This document shows positions 1-12,600 of a stretch of DNA of 64,000 nt, piece after piece. The notes below the pieces were generated by a model. That model did not search any database. It saw nothing but the letters and a program-made list of their open reading frames with translations, and was not told where the DNA came from. Origin of the DNA: Chromera velia (lineage: Eukaryota > Sar > Chromeraceae). The translations under genes and the position numbers were made by a program. Location: positions 1-64,000 of the forward strand of contig JAHBMJ010005289.1 in the NCBI GenBank assembly GCA_018398765.1, read 5' to 3'. The number at the start of each line of letters is the position of its first letter. Within the stretch, counting starts at the first letter, position 1.

Positions 1-31
1 GGGGGGGGGGGGGGCAGAGGGGGGGGGCTGG
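1..31. repeat. Poly(G)-rich left edge
   Basis: Fourteen G at the very start, interrupted by CAGA and continued as GGG runs. On the minus strand it still reads as proline codons of gene 1. A contig edge at poly(G) resembles the two internal gaps. Confidence 0.7.
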
Positions 32-1892
32 GCTGCTGCTGGTGCTGTGGAGGAAGCGCAAAGCCAGCAGAGGTCGGAGAGGCGTGGGACCGGGATGCCA
101 TTGCCGGGGCACCTGCGGTAGGAGGGCGCGGGGGAGGGCCCGGGCGGACTGGGGCCTGCTGGACGGGTCTAGTGGGGGGGGCGTACGCTGGTCCGCGGGT
201 GGGGGGTAGGCCTGTAGTGAGCCCTGGGGCAGGTGGGGGGATCTTCAGAGGTGCGTGTGATTGCATCACGGGTGGGTGCGAGGAGGGTGCTCCAGAGGGG
301 GACGGGCCCGAGGTATGGTAGAGACCTGGGGGGGACGTCTGGCGGAAAGGAAGGGAGGGAATCTGGGTCTGTGGGCCGCGGCTTCTGCAAAGAGGCACAT
401 GCACCACATTCAGGCAGTGAGTGAGTGAGTGAGTGAGTGAGTGTGGTTGTGGGAAGAGATGTCGAGAGATTCAGGCAGGGAGGGTAAAAAAGAGACGAGA
501 CACACAGGGTAAACAAAATACAAGGAAGAATGAAGCAGTGTGTTCTTTTGCAGCTGTCTCCGAAATAATTTGAAAAAGAAAGAAAGAAACAGGAACCGTG
601 CGAGGCAACGACCCGAGAGAACACCTTTTGGATCTTTTTTCTCTCTCAGGCACTGCATCACTTCGTCTGTACCTCACTTGAAGGAAAATGAACAGAAGAT
701 CGGTACAGAAATAGAAGAAAAGCTGAAAGAACAAGAGGCGTCCAGCGGAGCCCCACGGGACTAGGAAACAAAATGGACAGACAACTCCTCTCGACTCACC
801 CAGCAGGCAAATGAGGTGCCGTCGTCCATTGACCTCGTTCGGTCTCCCCGGAGACTGCTCTTTGAGGACCCGCACCGCAACCGACTCTGTAGTTCGAAGA
901 AGCGAGCCCGACACCTACCACTGCCTGTGCTGCTCCAACGGCAGCTGTGACAGAGGGAGGGGGGCGGGTGGGAAACGCAGCTGTTTTCGTGCCTGCACTT
1001 CCAGCAGCCTGTGTGCCTCCTGAGGTTGTGCGGAACAGTTTGGTGAAACCGTCGGTGGGCGCGCTCCCTGCGCTAGCCTGGGGCGCGAAAGCTCGAAGGA
1101 TACTGGGGGTATAGAGGGTTTTGCCGGAGGCCATGCGTTCTCTGTGAAGTTCCATAAGTCGGGCGAATGTCGCGGAAGCCGACTCTGCGTCCGGTGGACT
1201 GCAGAGAGAGAGAAAGAAAAAGGAAAGGGAAGCGAGAAATTATTTCTTATTTCTTCAAAAGTTGTCCGTCCGAACTCTACCGTTCAAAAGGGACAAAGCC
1301 GAGCAAGGCATTCAGACGGGGTAAAACAAGAAAAGAAAAACGTGGGTGGGTGTCAGGACTCAACAATCCAGCTGTCATTGCTCGACTGCGCCCAAAAAAT
1401 CCAAAAATCCCCTGCGTACCCCGCCTCATGTCCTATGTTCTCTCCCCCCTCCCCCCCTCCCCTCCTTTACTGACCTGTACAGTGCCTGTGCTTCTTCTTC
1501 TGCCAAGTCCTCTTCTCCTTCGCCCTCCTGTTGAACCCCTCTTGAAAGCTCCCTTGGAGACGCCTCAGTCAGCACCTGCACGCATGGAGCATAGATAGAT
1601 AGAGGAATGGGGAGGCATGAATGCATGTTTTCAAATTTGCGGTGACTTGAACATCCGTTTGTCAAACACATGTAGGTCAGTCAAGCCTACTGCGAACAGC
1701 TGGTTTAGAGAAAGCAGAAGTCAACAATGTCCTTCAAGGGGAACAAACAAAGCAGATACAGACAGAGACACGACAGGCGCTGTAAGGGAATGAACATTGA
1801 AGTCAAAGAGGGGAGTGATATGATGGAGACACAAGAGGCTGCGTGGCGCGACACTACGAGAAGCAAGAGAAAGCTGGTAAAAACAAAAGAAC

Positions 1893-1927
<35 letters not shown>

Positions 1928-4900
1928 TGAAGAGGGAGAGAGATAGCGCGCTGACCCCCTCATCGCCCGAGGAAGGAGTTTTCGAACAAAGAGAAGCAGG
2001 AGAGTCGAGTGGCACTCTCTCCCTCTCCGCCCCCCTCTCTTCCTTCACGGCCACCTCCCCCTCCGTCTCTTCTGCTTTGCCCCTCGGTCCAGACAGAAAC
2101 CCCCCAGAAAACGCCTCGAGGATTTCTTTTGCTGTCTCCCGAGACGCGAAAGACTCTTTGTTTCTCTTCTTGCCTCTGCTTGCAGGTTGCTGTTGCTGCT
2201 TCTGTTTTTGCTTCTTTTCCTGTCCCTGGGAAGTGGGTGAGTCGGCTTCCATCTCCTCAAACTGACCGAGCCAATCAGGTGTCAGGGACAAGGGGGCCGC
2301 CTGTCGTTTCTTTTTGTCCTTCTCGACAAGCATACCCCCCCCGACAGATTCTTCGTCTCCCCCTGTGGCAGAAGAAAGTGAGGCGTTCGGCTGCTGCTTT
2401 GCGGTCTTCTTTGTTTTCTTGGCGGGTGCCTCGGAATCAAAGTCTTCTCCTCCCTCACTGACCTTCTTCTGAGCTTTCTTTTTCTTTGAAACCGTCTCTT
2501 CTCCGCCCCCCATGATGTCCTCTCCCTCTCCCGTCTTTCCCTTCTCCCCCTTCTTTCCACCGCTCTTGGAACCCTTCGGTCTCCCCCTCTTCTTCTCCGT
2601 CCCCCCATCTGTAGCTGTAGCCAGAGAGACCGACGACAGAGTCTTCGCAGGCCTCCCTACCTTCCTCTTCGCAACGCCGCCTTCGGGACCAGCTATGGCT
2701 GCTGCGGCAGCTGTGGAGACAGAGAGCTGCGACTCCGATGGGGAGGGTGTTGGGGTCTCGGGAGGAGTCGGCCCTCCCCCCCGTTTTTCGGCTTTGGGGG
2801 GGCGGCCCCGCCCTCTCTTGACGCCGTCGGACGAAGCCACACCTCCCAGTGGGAGCGGGGGCCGCCTGAGGTCTTTGCCTGCTGTTGCGGCGTTCTTCGT
2901 GGAGAACCTGAATGGGGGGAGGGTGCCTGTGGGAAAGATTGGGTCAGGGTGAGCAACCAAAGTAAGAGGTGCATCCTCGTCTGTGACAGATCTGTTAAGG
3001 GGCCCAAAACTCCTCCCTGCAGCAGCTGCACTCGCTCTCTGGATGAGAGCCTGGGTTTCCGCCCGTGTCTGCTCTTTGTTAGCTGCTCTCTGCTCCCTCT
3101 TCCGTGCTGCTGCCTCCTCGCGTTTCACCTCACGCTTCTGAAGAGAGCGACGAGCAGCAGCAGCCGACGGAGCTGCCGCAGCACTCGCGACAGGGGCAGG
3201 AGGAGGAGCGGAGAGTGCACGTTGGATGGCCTGTTTGGCCAGCTGGGCTTTCTGACTCGCCTCGGCACCCAGAAGCGGTACATCTGCAGAAAGAAAAGAA
3301 GGAACAAAACAGCGGAATGTCAAGACTGATAATCATAAACCCGTCACGCTCCTGGATAAATAGCACATCCGAGCCTTTAGTGAAAACAAAAGGAAGCCTG
3401 CCTGTCGGATCCCTGCATGAAAACCAAAACTTCCGATGGCGCAGTGGAGGAGGACCTGCATCTATCTCAGCAGTTGACGATTCGTCGATCAGCAAACTTG
3501 TTTTCCTTCTTTCAATTTCAACGTCGTTGGAGAATGAATGTCATGATCAACGAAAGAAAGTCGACATGGCGACCGATGCATGCAGGAAGATGCAGACTCC
3601 ATCTGCTGACTCATTGACTGACTGACTGACTGACTGACTGACTTTTCGCCGCGTTGAAGGTCCACTCTCTCTTGACAAACGCGGGCGTCGTTCCATCTCC
3701 CTCCCCCCCAGAATCCCCAAAATTTGAAAATGAGCCGGCGGAACGAGACGGAAGAGGAAGGCGAACGCGAGAGCGCAAATCGACCAAGGGAGACGAGGAC
3801 GAAGACGCCGGAGACGCCCCCCCATCCCCCATTGACATCCGGGCACCCATACCAGACACACCAGACAACAAGGAGATTCGCGGTGATAACACCACCTGCT
3901 GGGACTTCTCCTTCCCTTCTCTCTTCACACTTTCTCCCCCCACACTCTCTCCACCCTGCCCACGAGGCGATGCCTCCTCCATCCCTGCAGCTGCTGCTGC
4001 TGCAGCAGCCGCGCGAGTCCTCATTGATCTCACGGGCTGTTGCCTCAGTGGGGGAGGCGACTGTGAGTCTCTGCGGTTCTTTGAAAGAGGTACAACCGGA
4101 ACTGTTACTGCTGGAGGGTCTGAAGAAAAGGGAACGAAGTAGGCTCCTCCTCTGTTGGCCTGGCTTCTAGTCATAGGTCTGCCTGTCGATGCTGAAGGGG
4201 ACTGAGATGCTCCTATGTCTCCGGGGGGGGGGCTGACAGTGAGGACCATACCATTGTTCCCCCTTCCGAGAACAGAAAAGTCCCCTGGACGCGCACCACT
4301 TCTGTCTGTTCCCCCCTCACTTCCACCATCCTGCTGTTGCTGGGAGAGTCGTCGAAGCTTCTCCCGTCTTTTCTCTTCTTGTTCTCTCTTCCGTTGACGA
4401 GCTTGTGCCACTCTCTGGACCGCACCACGTGTGGCCATGCCGTTGTTAATTTCCTTTGCAATATGCATTTTTTCGAGACCAGCTTCGCCCAACCCGTGCA
4501 CTAGCCATTTGAAGTCGACCCCTGCCTGTTCTGCCCAAGCTTTGATGGCAGCTAGGATGCCAGGATCTTCCTCTTGGGCTTTGAGCTCCTTCTCTCTTTT
4601 CTTGAGGGTCTTCAGAAATTTCGCTCGGGCGGTGAGCTTGGGGTTGTAGGCCGGATCCTGCATGATAATGAAGTCACATGCAAACAGTTTTTCTTTCAAT
4701 CCTTCAGGGTTCTCTCAAATCTTTTGCACATCATCAATTATTTGCAGAGGCTCACAGACTGATCCTGTCCAGCGTTCCCCGGAACGAGGGGTCCCGCAAA
4801 GAGAATAAACAAGAGCGGTTGGATGGAGGAAAAATTCGTTCAATAACGATGCACTTGCAGGAAAGTAGCAGCCTCAACTCCCTCCACCCCCATGTCTCTA

Positions 4901-5875
4901 ATCGGTGCAGCTTTCTTCAAAGACCCCTGAAGAAATGTACATGGTTGTCCGTTCTCCCCACATTCTAGCAACATCAGAATTTCACGGCAAAAGGTCACTT
5001 CTTCAAGCAGAAGAAAACGTGCAAGCAAGAAGCGAAGAAGTTTTCTTCCACTACCTGACCTTCATGAAGTCATCTGGTTCGGGCAGTTTCTTCGGTTGCA
5101 GATGCCTCTCCCAGCGCGGTCTCGCATCCCGCATGTAGTCTACTCCCTCCAACGTCTTCGAGGGTATCTGTCCCCCCCACCTCTTTTGGAAATCCCCCGC
5201 ATCCTTCATGAATCCCTCAAATCGGGTGTCCCTTAAGGCCTCCCTCGTTCTCTCCCATTTCTCTGCCTGCATCTCTTCGCGAGCCTCTTCGGGTCCTCGC
5301 TCGGCTTTCAGTGTCTGTACAGTGGCCATGTGTCTGCAAGACCAGAAAGGAGGGCGGGAGACAGGAAGTGAGTCTCAAATAGCATGCAGTGAAAGACGGA
5401 GACAGGAAGACGAGCGGGTGGGTTTTGTCTCTCTGCGGAGACCAAGAAGATAAAAATACGGCCCAACAAGCTTGCCCAAACTTTGTGACTCGCTTTTTCT
5501 TCATGTCGAAGAGAGCACGGTGGCAGCTGAGGTCGGTGATCTTCTTCTCCTCCTTCTTGACTCTGCGAAAGTCCTGTATGAAGGCGATGTCCGTCTTCTT
5601 CATCGGCCTCGCAAGGTATTTGTGGATGGTTTCCAGACAAGTGGGATGGGCAATAGGGTTCTGCAACAAGCATCAACAGGAAGGGACACTGAATGAAGGA
5701 AACCCCCGTATGAAGTCACCAAAGCACCTGTGAGGAAGTGGCTCCCAAGGGCGCAGTCTACTCTCCCATCCCTCACCTTTCCAGTTCGCCTTCTGGTCGG
5801 GTCAGGAAAGGCCATAGGCGAGCCTCTCTGAGGCTGAGGGCCCAAACGGCCCTGAGTGCGTCGAGTTTGCATCAT
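1..5875 (-). CDS. AT-hook nuclear protein, 3' partial (unknown family)
   Basis: Eight exons with matching phases: 5875-5777, 5660-5490, about 5314-5060, 4657-3643, 3283-1956, 1575-1475, 1198-800 and 384-1 (runs off the window). About 1,250 residues are visible. The start is the tandem ATG pair behind an acceptor at 5911; an upstream exon is possible. The N-terminal 230 residues are basic and look structured (for example KNPIAHPTCLETIHKYL and KLTARAKFLKTLKKREKEL), but I do not recognise the family. Exon 5 carries three AT-hook cores: RGRGRPPK near 2800-2820, VGRPAK near 2650-2670 and KRGRPKGSK near 2565-2600. This suggests binding to the minor groove of AT-rich DNA in the nucleus. Lys-, Glu- and Gln-rich disordered stretches and a Pro/Gln-rich tail follow. 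The junction of exons 2 and 3 is the least certain: acceptor 5314 keeps phase, while 5333 would need an unusual GTTTGG donor. The donor of exon 4 is a (GTCA)n array. Confidence 0.72.
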
Positions 5876-7080
5876 CCTGGCTCCCGGGACTGCTTCTAGG
5901 CCTGCGCAGTCTGAAGGAGACAAGATACAACGAGCCAGGTCACCCCAGCAGACGGAGACTTCTAACAAAGACTTCCAGAAACGCGCTTCAAAGCAAAAAT
6001 GGAACTTGAGACTTCAAACCAATGATAAAAAGGGCTTCTGTGGGCTGAGTAGGTTCACCATATGCCAGAAATGAGCCAGCAGATTTGCCAATCCCGCCTC
6101 CTTCCTTCTGAAGAGCCTGAACGTACGGCAAACCGAGCAAAGCCGACGAGTCTGTCACCCCCGGCGTCCCCCCCTAAAAACCGCGGTTTCTAAATTTTCT
6201 ATTTATTTTTTCGATTTGTATCAGGTCTGTATTTGTTTTTCCAATAATTTATTTTTGAAATTTTTTTGAAGTGAATGTTTGCTGAATGAAATCACAGCGG
6301 GGGTGATTGGTCCCGGACAGAATTTGGTCCCGGAAAGGGAAACTCCGCGCGCGCGCGTATCGATCAGCTCGTCTCCGTTTTTCTGACGCACGCAGGCGAC
6401 CGAAATCAAGTTTTAGCCACATCACGAGAATTAATTAATGCACGACTCTGCATATACATGCGAAATAATCAGTCACAAATTTGATATATATAATCGCCAT
6501 GCAATCCATACATCGTAGAACCAGTACAGTTGAGTAAGCGACTGCTGTGCTTTTCAATTGCAAGCTCGGGCACATGGGTGGCTGGCTTGGCCTAAGCTTG
6601 TGCTCGACAGTTACAATCGGTGTCGGCAAGAACATGCAATCACATTAGTTGACGTGCTTGCACAGGTACATGCACGAATTGATATGCACAGCAGAGTCTG
6701 AAAGATTGCCTCTCAAGAGGATACAGGTGGATCTGTAGAGCATGGCGGCACGACGGGAAACGCAGAATGACATCCTTCCCGAGAGACTGGAGAGGGAGAG
6801 GGAGACGAATGGGACAAGGCAGAAGAGAGAAGTATTCGCAACCAAATTCAGAGACGAACAATCTCTGTCAGTCTGCATGTGTGCGGCTTTCTCGTTCGGA
6901 CTCGATACGCAGGCCCGCATGTGTCTGCTGTATTTCATCTAAACTGTTGCTGTCACTTCATAAATAAGTTCGCTGTTTTATATTTAATACATAGCCGGTG
7001 GAAAAATGCATGCGCATTTTGCTGTTCTGTCAGAAGGAGGGGAGAGTGACTGACTGACTGACTGACTGACTGACTGACTC

Positions 7081-7118
<38 letters not shown>

Positions 7119-7652
7119 TAAATGAATAAAACAATGAACGAACGAACGAACGAACGAAAGAATGAAGGAAAGAGTGAATGAAAAAATGAATGAATAAGTG
7201 AGTGAATGACTAGCGGTCACTTAGTGGCTGAGAGATTGGTCGACTGACATGTTTTTTAACCTGTGTGCTCGCATCGTGCCTGCCTCGTAGCTTTCGTATT
7301 CCACTGTTATATTTAAGACTTTTGCATGTCATTAACACGTTTTCTCTTGATTACATGCAGGTACAACTTGAGCGTGCGAATTCGGTGAGCCTCTTTTGTG
7401 CATGAGCGGCAGAAAGCTAGCAGGACAGGGGACCTGAAAAGAATGAAACAGAAAATTAGACTGGGGTTGAGAAAGTCCATAGATGTGTGTGGGTAGGATG
7501 CACGGTTTGCCCTTTCATTGCGCAGCGTCTTCAAGGAACACTCCCTGAAAAAGAATTCTGTATGAAAGTAAACGTCTTCAAGGAACCCCATTTGGTCCTA
7601 AGAAGAGTTCTCTGGGTCACGAAGGAATCGGAAGGGAAGTAGTGAGCAGTGA
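5876..7652. other. Divergent intergenic region between genes 1 and 2
   Basis: Holds probable 5' leaders and both promoters. From about 6180 to 7000 it is more AT-rich than the genes. (GACT)n and (AACG)n repeats lie at 7047-7150. No defined promoter motif could be placed. Confidence 0.6.
7047..7150. repeat. (GACT)n and (AACG)n microsatellites
   Basis: Around twelve GACT units with few changes, then AATGAATA, then (AACG)n. Lies in the gap between divergent genes 1 and 2. Confidence 0.85.
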
Positions 7653-9572
7653 ATGAACAGGCTGTGCAAGACATTCATTCCTGCACCTCCTTCTTGTCCC
7701 TTTTGCTGCCTTTCTTCTTCCTTTCCGTACATTTAACCAGCGGACCGTCAGTTCTGTCCACCAGCTGCGAAAGCGCTGGCAGAAAATAGGCCCTCGAGCT
7801 GCATACTCATTCTTTCTTTCTCTCTCTTTCTCTCTTTCTGTGACGATCTCATTTCTCTCTCTCCCTCCTCTATCTCTCCTGCTTGCAGGTTTGTGGGGTT
7901 CTTTTTGATCTCCACTCTGGGAGTCCTGGCTCTGACTCTGGCCTGCACCATGCAGGTATCCTTCGGCCTCCTCCTCGCAGTCTCCAACGCCCTCCCGGAG
8001 GATAAGAGGGACGAGATGGTCTCCAAGTCACGCTATGGTCAGTCACTCAGTCAGTCAGTCAGTCACTCAGTCAGCCAGTGAGCGAGTCAGCCAGCCCACC
8101 AGCCATGGTGTCAACCGGTCTCATTGCCTTCCTGCCTGCCTCCTTGTCTGCCTTTTCTGCGTTTTCTGAACCGGGCAGTCCTGCGATTGACGTTGACAGT
8201 CATGTCTCTCTCTCAGCAGGGGCTTCATATTGCCATTTGACGTCACTCTTCCGTTCCGTTCCTTCCTCCGCGCTTATCTTCTTCATGCAGGCATCATCGT
8301 CCTTCCTCTGCTTCTCTTCTTTGTCGCGGTGTTTGCTGACTGTGCCTTCCGTCTCATCGACGACCTTGGTGCAAGAACGAACCCTGGAAAGGAACTGCGG
8401 GCGCGTGTAGCTGGCGTTGTGCAGGTCCGCGTGTGGGCGGGTAGGTGTGTAACCTGATGTTCATAGGTTCTTGCTTTGCTCGGCGCACTGCGTGAGATTC
8501 AAGAAGATCCTTCCTCCTCGGGTATCGTGCATGACTCTGCTGACACACACTCCTAACCCACTGGCAGTATGATAGCGCTGCTCGTTCTTTGCAGATGCTT
8601 CTGGAGCGGTGTGGCAGTTACACGTGCTGCAAGAAGAAAAGGGTCTCTGGGCAAAGACTCTCCCGTTCTCGTTCTGAAAGGGACAGGGGCAGGGACCGAG
8701 AGAGAGAGCTTGAAGGGGTACGAACGACTGAAATCAGGGAGACAGACAGGGAACGGGACACAGATCAGGGTGCAAGCTCAAACAGAGGCTCCGTCTTTCG
8801 TTCCTCGGCTTGCTGTTCATCCGAGGGCAGTGGCTCCTGCTGTTGCTCTGTGTGCTGCGGTTGCTTCTCTGGCAGTGCCAGTAGTGCGCGTGTGGCTCTG
8901 TGGGCAGCCGAGCTCGTGTGTCCAGTGATGTTTGAAGTCGGCCCTGTCGTCTTCGGCCTGCTCATCTTTACCGATGGGGGAAGAGAGTGGCCGGAGACGC
9001 CCTCGTTTCTGGAGATCATGCAGGCCTACGCACTCGGGGGAGGGGCTGTTTCGATTTTCGCAACAATCCTGTACGTCCTGTGGGGGGGGTTCGGTCGCCC
9101 AAGTCTGTATTCACGCTCCGTGTTCTCCCTTCACCGTATCGACTTCTTCGAGGGCGTCTATTTGTTTGCCTACCTATCCGTCTGTCTCTCTGTTTAGATA
9201 GATACCTGCCTGTCTTTCTTGAAATCAGGAAGACGGAGGGAGAAAACAGACGGAAGTCAAGGGACGGTTGTCCATGCTTTTGATGCGCCCAGTGCATGGG
9301 ATGTCAGGAAGACAGCGAGGCATCTGTCGTCGACCTTTGAGCTCTTTCTCTCTCTCTCTCTCTCTGCACGTCTCCCCTTAATTCCTCTCCGAATGAATGC
9401 TGTGCATGGCCGCAAAATGCGAACAAGCACAGGAAGGACCTTCCCCTTTCTGCAGTTTTGTCGTCTGCCGAATGATTACCGGAGTCTCCTCTCGTGCGTA
9501 TGCGCTGTACGACCACTACTGGACACAGGCAGGTCTCACCCCTCCACCCATCTGTGTGCGTGCGTCTGTGTG

Positions 9573-9609
<37 letters not shown>

Positions 9610-12600
9610 CTGCAGGCCCTTTATTTGCATCGCTTGTCATGCTCTCTTTCCGTTTTGCTTGGTACTGCTTCTCCTTCCGAGCATTTGTTGTAAAGTAATT
9701 TCTTCTCACCCTGGCTTGGCATAGTGTCCAATGACGCTTTCCTGCACTGCTCGCCCGTCTTCGTCAGAGCTTCCGCTCGCTGACACTCCTTTGTTTGTTT
9801 TCGTTTTGAACTGTTTTGACTAGCAACGGATTTTCGTCCCATCCTCTCCCAGTGTACACCAGAGTCAGAACCTGGGTGTGCCTGGATGGGGTTTGTATGG
9901 TTTTGCCTGGATGGGGTTTGTATGGTTTTGCCTGGATGGGCTTTGTATGGTTTTGCCTGGATGGGCTTTGTATGGTTTTGCCTGGATGGGGTTTGTACGT
10001 GCAGGCTCAGCAAGTGCCCAGTTTCTGGGTGATGACCACACAGGTCATTCGGCGGTACAGAGACAAGCAGAGACAGAGACGGAGGAGGCTACTTGCAGCA
10101 GCAGCTGCAGCGGCAGCAGCCGGGGGAACGAGAACGGGTGGATCGTCTTTGAGAACGGTGTCTGTCAGCGCTCTGCACGGGGGGGGGGCTCCTATAGGTT
10201 ACACCTCTGGTGTGGGTGTTCCCTTGCAGAGACGGAGGGAGAGTGACGTCAGGGGGTCTACTGACCTCCCCCTGACTAGGAATGCGAGTAAGGAGGGGAA
10301 GATTGTTGTTCGTTCTCAACGATCGGCTCTGAGGGACACCAGTCTGACACACGAAGGGGAAGATGAAGGAGACCTTGAAGTCGGGGGGGAAGGAAGAGAA
10401 CGGTGGGGGATTCCCGATCACCCTTTGGCCTCTGCAGTCCTTGCTACCGAGAGAACGCTCCGGGAAGGGCGAGAGCAGAAACAGAGAGATGAAACTTTAG
10501 TAGGAGAAGACGAAGAAAAGTTTTGGAGCCCTCCTGAGTCCCCGCGATCTTCTTTTCTTCTCCCCGTGTTTGCTCCTGCCCCTGCGAACTCGTTAGAACT
10601 CAATCGCCAACGAGATGAAAATCGTCAAAGGGTACCGCAACAAAACGAAGTCATGCAGTTTCCAGAAGATACCAAACCCTCGACAGTCCAGAAAAGTCAA
10701 ACGGTGAATGTGATTGGTGCAAGCCCCCCTCAGAACCCTTTTCCCTTTCCTGGACAATCCAATCATACGCCCTCTGTGGGTCCCCTCACACTCCCTTCTC
10801 TTGCCAAGCCCCTGACAACCAGACAACCAACGTCAGGCGGTTCTCTTCAAAAGAGAATTAAAGCAAAGCTGGATACACCAGATGTGACACCTGTTTCCAA
10901 GGCTGTTCATGCCGTCGGGCAAGCACAGCGTCATCTGCACACGCACATAAGGACCCCAAGCGAAGGAACGGCAGTCAAAAACCCCCACAGGCAGGGGCAG
11001 TCTGCTGACACACAGATTGTGCCCCTTTTGGCAGAAGAAGTAGAAGTACAGCCTGAGGCACTGATGCAGGCAGCAGCAGATCGGAGCCATCCTCATCATC
11101 CCGCATTCCGAAGTGCTCTGCAGACACCAAAGAACAGAAGCTCAGAAGCCGCCTCACTCCCACCGCATTTGAGCATCGTATACCGTCGTTTGAAGGCACT
11201 TCAACAGGTTTACATCCTTCTCTCACTCCCCACCAATGAGCGACCTCCGCGCGTTCACTTCCCAAATCAACACAAACCGCTTACACCCACGCCCAAGCGA
11301 CAGCAGAAAAAGAAGGGGGGAAGAGGAGCAACAGAAGAGAGGCTTCTGAATTTGGGTGTCGAAGAACCGTACTCCATTCAATCACCAAGAAGCAAGGAGT
11401 TGGAGGGAGGAGAGGTGGGCGGAAAGAAAGAAAAATATTCCCCCAAAAAACACCACTCAGGGGCTGCCAGTGGAAGATCCCTCATCTTGACTCCCATCTC
11501 TGTCAAAGCCTCAGGCCGAGGGTGCACCATTTCCCCCTTTTCATCGAAACACAGGGGAAGAAGGCGGCGGCGTTCTTCTTCGCATTCTCCTCATTCTCAT
11601 TCTCAGTCTCTGAATGTCATCTCTCCAAACAGATCGGACAGCAAGCTCAAACATGTCCAAGGAGTAGTCACCCCCTCTGAGGTGAAGTCGGAGACAGCAG
11701 ATGCAGGTCAAGATGACTCAAGAGACGCCCCCCCGGCCCGGGCCCCACCTCTAGAAGAGAGTGAAGGGGAGGGAGCAGTGATTGAAGATGAGGAAGACGA
11801 AGACGATGAGGATGAAGATGAGACTGACGACGGTCTTTCTCAGTTAGGCCTTTTGTCTGACTCGGATTGCAGTGTAGATCAACTTCTTGTCCTCCATGCC
11901 ACTGCAAACACGAAAACTGTAGGGGGGTTTCTCACAGCTGGGTCTGCAGGGGCATCACCGCCCCCTGCTCAACTGGCGATGCCTGTGGAAACATCAGAAG
12001 CAGGTTTTGGGGGGGACAGAGGATCTACTCATGTCGATCGTTCCATCCGCCCTCAGCGACGAGCGCACAGTCTCTCTGTTCCTGTCCATCCTGTCTATCA
12101 TCGCCCCTCACCGTTGCCTGCTCCCTCCAGGAATGGAGGGGAAGAGGACGAAGCCAGTGGGGATCCCGTGAGGAGATCCCAGAGAACAGATCACAGCGCG
12201 GGAAGTAAAAGGGAGACGGCCGCAGCGAGAGTGCGGGGGAATGGATCGAGGTCGGAAGCTTTGGGGGATGCGCTACCAGTGCCCCCACTAGGTGGGGGCG
12301 AGGGAGACGGCAAGTTGACCCAAAGTGGGGGGGGGCAGCTTGGGGGGGCACCCATCCCTCCTTCTGCCACGGGGGGAGGGGGTGCAGCGGGGGGGCGGGG
12401 TGGGAGACGGCAGGGAGAAAGAGAAAGAGAAAGGGTGCAGATGAGGGGTCTCTGGGAGACTTTGTGCCCTCGTACGACTGGCTGTTGTTGTTCAGGTCAG
12501 GCAGTTAGTTGGCCTTCTTGGTTGTTCTTCAAAATAAATATTGATGTATGCGTATGGATAGATCGTCAGATCTGTTTGCATGTGAGAAGGATCGGTTCCA

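Noticed and set aside
6984-7220. Open frame rich in VSQSVSQ
   Set aside because: Translation of a (GACT)n microsatellite. The same VSQ motif at ends of other frames marks donor arrays, not protein.
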